Source: Arbacia lixula | Taxonomy: Eukaryota > Echinodermata > Echinoidea > Arbacioida > Arbaciidae | NCBI GenBank assembly: GCA_963669155.1 | Contig: OZ022588.1 | Location: forward strand, 5,946,179 to 6,010,178 | Direction of reading: 5' to 3' | Length of the DNA: 64,000 nt | In this document: piece after piece, positions 62,248-64,000 of the stretch | Position numbering within the stretch: the stretch's first letter is position 1 | Layout: every line of letters begins with the position of its first letter | The notes under the pieces: model-generated | The model's database searches: none | Told to the model about the DNA's origin: nothing | What the model saw: the letters and a program-made list of their open reading frames with translations, nothing else | Program-made: the position numbers and the translations under genes

Positions 62248-62515
62248 ACCAGTGAGAAGCACATGAATTCTTGAAAATCCACCTGAACTGATTTGGAACA
62301 TGCCTTTGGAACACAAGAAGAGAAATCGCAGTATTCACAGTCTTTCACAGACTGTAAGGCGTAAGCTGCGCATACATCAATTCTAGGGGGGCATCATGTG
62401 GAACGTCACCATAGCAACAATCATGACTTCTCTTGGCGTCATGGCAAGCGATGCTTCGTGTTCCACTAACTGCTCTGGCCACGGCGAGTGTTTGAACGGA
62501 AACTGCGTTTGTGTG
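62248..62515 (+). CDS. First coding exon of a secreted/membrane EGF-domain protein
   Basis: A good acceptor (TTTCTGTGCAG) opens an exon with 5'UTR to 62395 and ATG at 62396. It encodes MWNVTIATIMTSLGVMASDA, then SCSTNCSGHGECLNGNCVCV, and stops in phase 0 at donor GTGAGT (62516). Residues 1-20 look like a signal peptide. The Cys spacing and SGHGECLNGNCVC match the first half of an EGF-like domain (tenascin/teneurin/attractin type). The 5'UTR holds a 30-codon upstream ORF. The rest of the gene lies right of the window; which family is unknown. Confidence 0.68.
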
Positions 62516-62535
62516 GTGAGTCTATGGTAGCGCTT

Positions 62536-63072
62536 AACCCCTACATTACTGGGCCTTGAAAACCCCATTGACTTACTTCATATCTTCATGCCATTGGTAG
62601 TGAGAGAGTTAACCCTTTCATTACTGGGCATTGAAAACCCCATTGACTTACTACATATCTTCATGCCATTGGTAGTGAGAGAGTTAACCCTTACATTACT
62701 GGGCATTGAAAACCCCATTGGCTTACTGCACACCTTCATGCCAATGATAATGAGAGAGTTAACCCTTACATTACAGGGCATTGAAAACCCCATTGACTTA
62801 CTACACACCTTCATGCCGACGGTAAAGAGAGAGATAATCCTTACATCGCAGGGCATTGAAAACCCCTTTGGCTGATTACACACCTTCATGCCGATGGTAA
62901 TGAAAGAATTTACCCCTACATGTACATTACCAGGCCTTGAAAACCCCATTGGCTTACTACACACCTTCATGCCGACAGTAAAGAGAGGGATAACCCTTCT
63001 GTTACCAGGATGTGAAAACTCCTTTGACTTACTACACAGTCATCTTCATGCCAATGGCATTGAGAGGGTTAA
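62536..63072. repeat. 75-bp satellite array, about seven monomers
   Basis: Monomers start at 62536, 62611, 62686, 62761, 62836, 62911 and 62992 (AACCCTTACATTACTGGGCA TTGAAAACCCCATTG...). Since 75 is divisible by 3, frames stay open on both strands and create false 25-residue-repeat ORFs. The array begins 20 bp after the EGF-exon donor. Confidence 0.93.
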
Positions 63073-63222
63073 AATACACAGGGATAAAGGTACAAGTATG
63101 TACATGTTATACTGCCAAGCAAAACAAATTTTACACTTGCCCAATTTACTACAGGGAAAAACAAATCAAAAGTAGATTCAATTTGCTGAGGTTACAATTT
63201 ACATTCCTCACATTTCAATCCT

Positions 63223-63372
63223 GGGCCAAATAGATTTTCAATTATTGTAACTTACCACCAATGGTGGCTATCATGTCAACAGCCAATAAGTTCTCAGCAT
63301 TGTAGCTGTTGCCAAAGGAGTTACCATTCATCGTAAGTTACAATAATTTAAAACCTATATGCAACATGGCCC
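63223..63372. mobile_element. MITE family D copy
   Basis: Same family as 24533-24696. The right end AAAACCTATATGCAACATGG is intact; the left end is diverged. Confidence 0.7.
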
Positions 63373-63410
63373 ACATGTCATGAAAAGAATACCCTAAGCT
63401 ACATGTATGT

Positions 63411-64000
63411 CAGGGGCCATTTCACCAAGCTGTTCTTCAGCTAAGAATGACTTAAAGGGCATATACTGTACTGGGAAGGCAAAAAGCCTTCAAAGTGTAA
63501 TTGTTAGCAATATTCTTGCCAATGGTCTTAAATTCATGTATTGTCTATTTTAGAAGCTTGCTGAAAGTTGTTTGCCCTCAAATGATCCACATATGGAGTA
63601 ATTAATGATTAATGATTAAATCCTCAAAATGTTCGGGCCGAACATTTTGAGGATTTGTGATTTAATAACTCATTACTCCAAATGTAGATCATTTGAGGGC
63701 AAATAACTTTCAGCAAGCTTCTAAAATAGACAATACATGAATTTGAGACCATTGGCAAGAGGATTGCTAACAATTACATTTTGAAGGCTTTTTTGCCTTC
63801 CCAGTACAGTATATGCCCTTTAACACAGGACTGGTGTCCATTTCTTGTGTTAAATCAGATTCTCAGTGATTTTGATTCCCATCAGCTAAAGTAAAAAACT
63901 TGATGTTTATAAATTAGAATTCTTGTTGGTAACAATTGTCTGAATGCAAAGCTTATGAATTGTCAAATTTGATTAGAATTGTTGGAAATTAACACCAACT
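63411..64000. mobile_element. MITE family C copy, split by a family B insertion and cut by the window edge
   Basis: CATTTCACCAAGCTGTTCTTC (from 63418) is interrupted at 63452 by the palindromic family B element. It resumes at 63824 with TTCTTGTGTTAAATCAGATT, as in the uninterrupted copy at 34405. Confidence 0.75.
63452..63823. mobile_element. Foldback MITE family B, second full copy
   Basis: Same palindrome as 38742-39114 (AAAGGGCATATACTGTACTG ... CAGTATATGCCCTTT), TTAA at both borders, centre around TTCGGGCCGAA. It interrupts a family C element. Confidence 0.88.

Noticed and set aside
62578-62970. 130-codon minus-strand ORF with 25-residue repeats (SMGFSMPSNVRVNSL)
   Set aside because: It translates the 75-bp satellite, whose length is divisible by three. 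The plus strand is equally open.

Overview
This is nuclear DNA from an animal. Coding sequence is split into short GT-AG exons in AT-rich introns of a few hundred bases to about 3 kb, and the noncoding DNA is full of MITEs, microsatellites and decayed transposons. The encoded DNMT1 has the full animal architecture, and the repeat content fits a marine invertebrate. An echinoderm or another invertebrate deuterostome is my best guess, but the taxon is inference, not proof.

Layout. (1) Positions 1-18013, minus strand: sixteen exons of the FIRRM (C1orf112/Apolo1 type) homolog, 803 codons from the start. The last roughly 50-100 codons lie beyond the left edge. Its first intron looks like a minor-spliceosome (U12) AT-AC intron and holds a broken Merlin transposon. 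Its seventh intron holds a Helentron/HINE-like element with a 157-bp satellite. (2) 18014-18703: a 690-bp divergent promoter with a consensus E2F site and an ETS site. (3) 18704-46866, plus strand: a complete DNMT1 maintenance DNA (cytosine-5) methyltransferase gene. Thirty-three coding exons join with all phases consistent into 4932 nt (1643 residues plus stop). The order is DMAP1-binding region, PIP box, RFTS, CXXC zinc finger, acidic linker, two BAH domains, Gly-Lys linker and catalytic domain. (4) 46867-62247: mostly noncoding, with a poly(A) signal, 75-bp satellite monomers, MITEs, an LTR with a tRNA-Leu-type primer-binding site, a LINE 3'-end remnant, palindromes and GA tracts, plus two weak candidate first exons. 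(5) 62248-62515, plus strand: the first coding exon of a secreted or membrane protein with a signal peptide and an EGF-like motif. It is followed by a 75-bp satellite and nested MITEs to the right edge.

How the genes relate: DNMT1 copies CpG methylation after replication, and FIRRM acts with FIGNL1 to remove RAD51 during recombination and replication repair. A head-to-head pair sharing an E2F-type promoter fits joint S-phase expression.

The most unusual structures are: the candidate U12 intron of FIRRM; a 21-bp minisatellite that has copied the DNMT1 exon 15 splice-donor junction many times; two decayed tandem copies of the DNMT1 catalytic-loop exon; a similar decayed copy of FIRRM exon 7; a Merlin transposase whose two halves face each other; and a satellite whose every unit carries nuclear-receptor half-sites in DR1/DR4 spacing.

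All exon borders were read by eye from splice signals, reading phase and remembered family alignments. No search was run.
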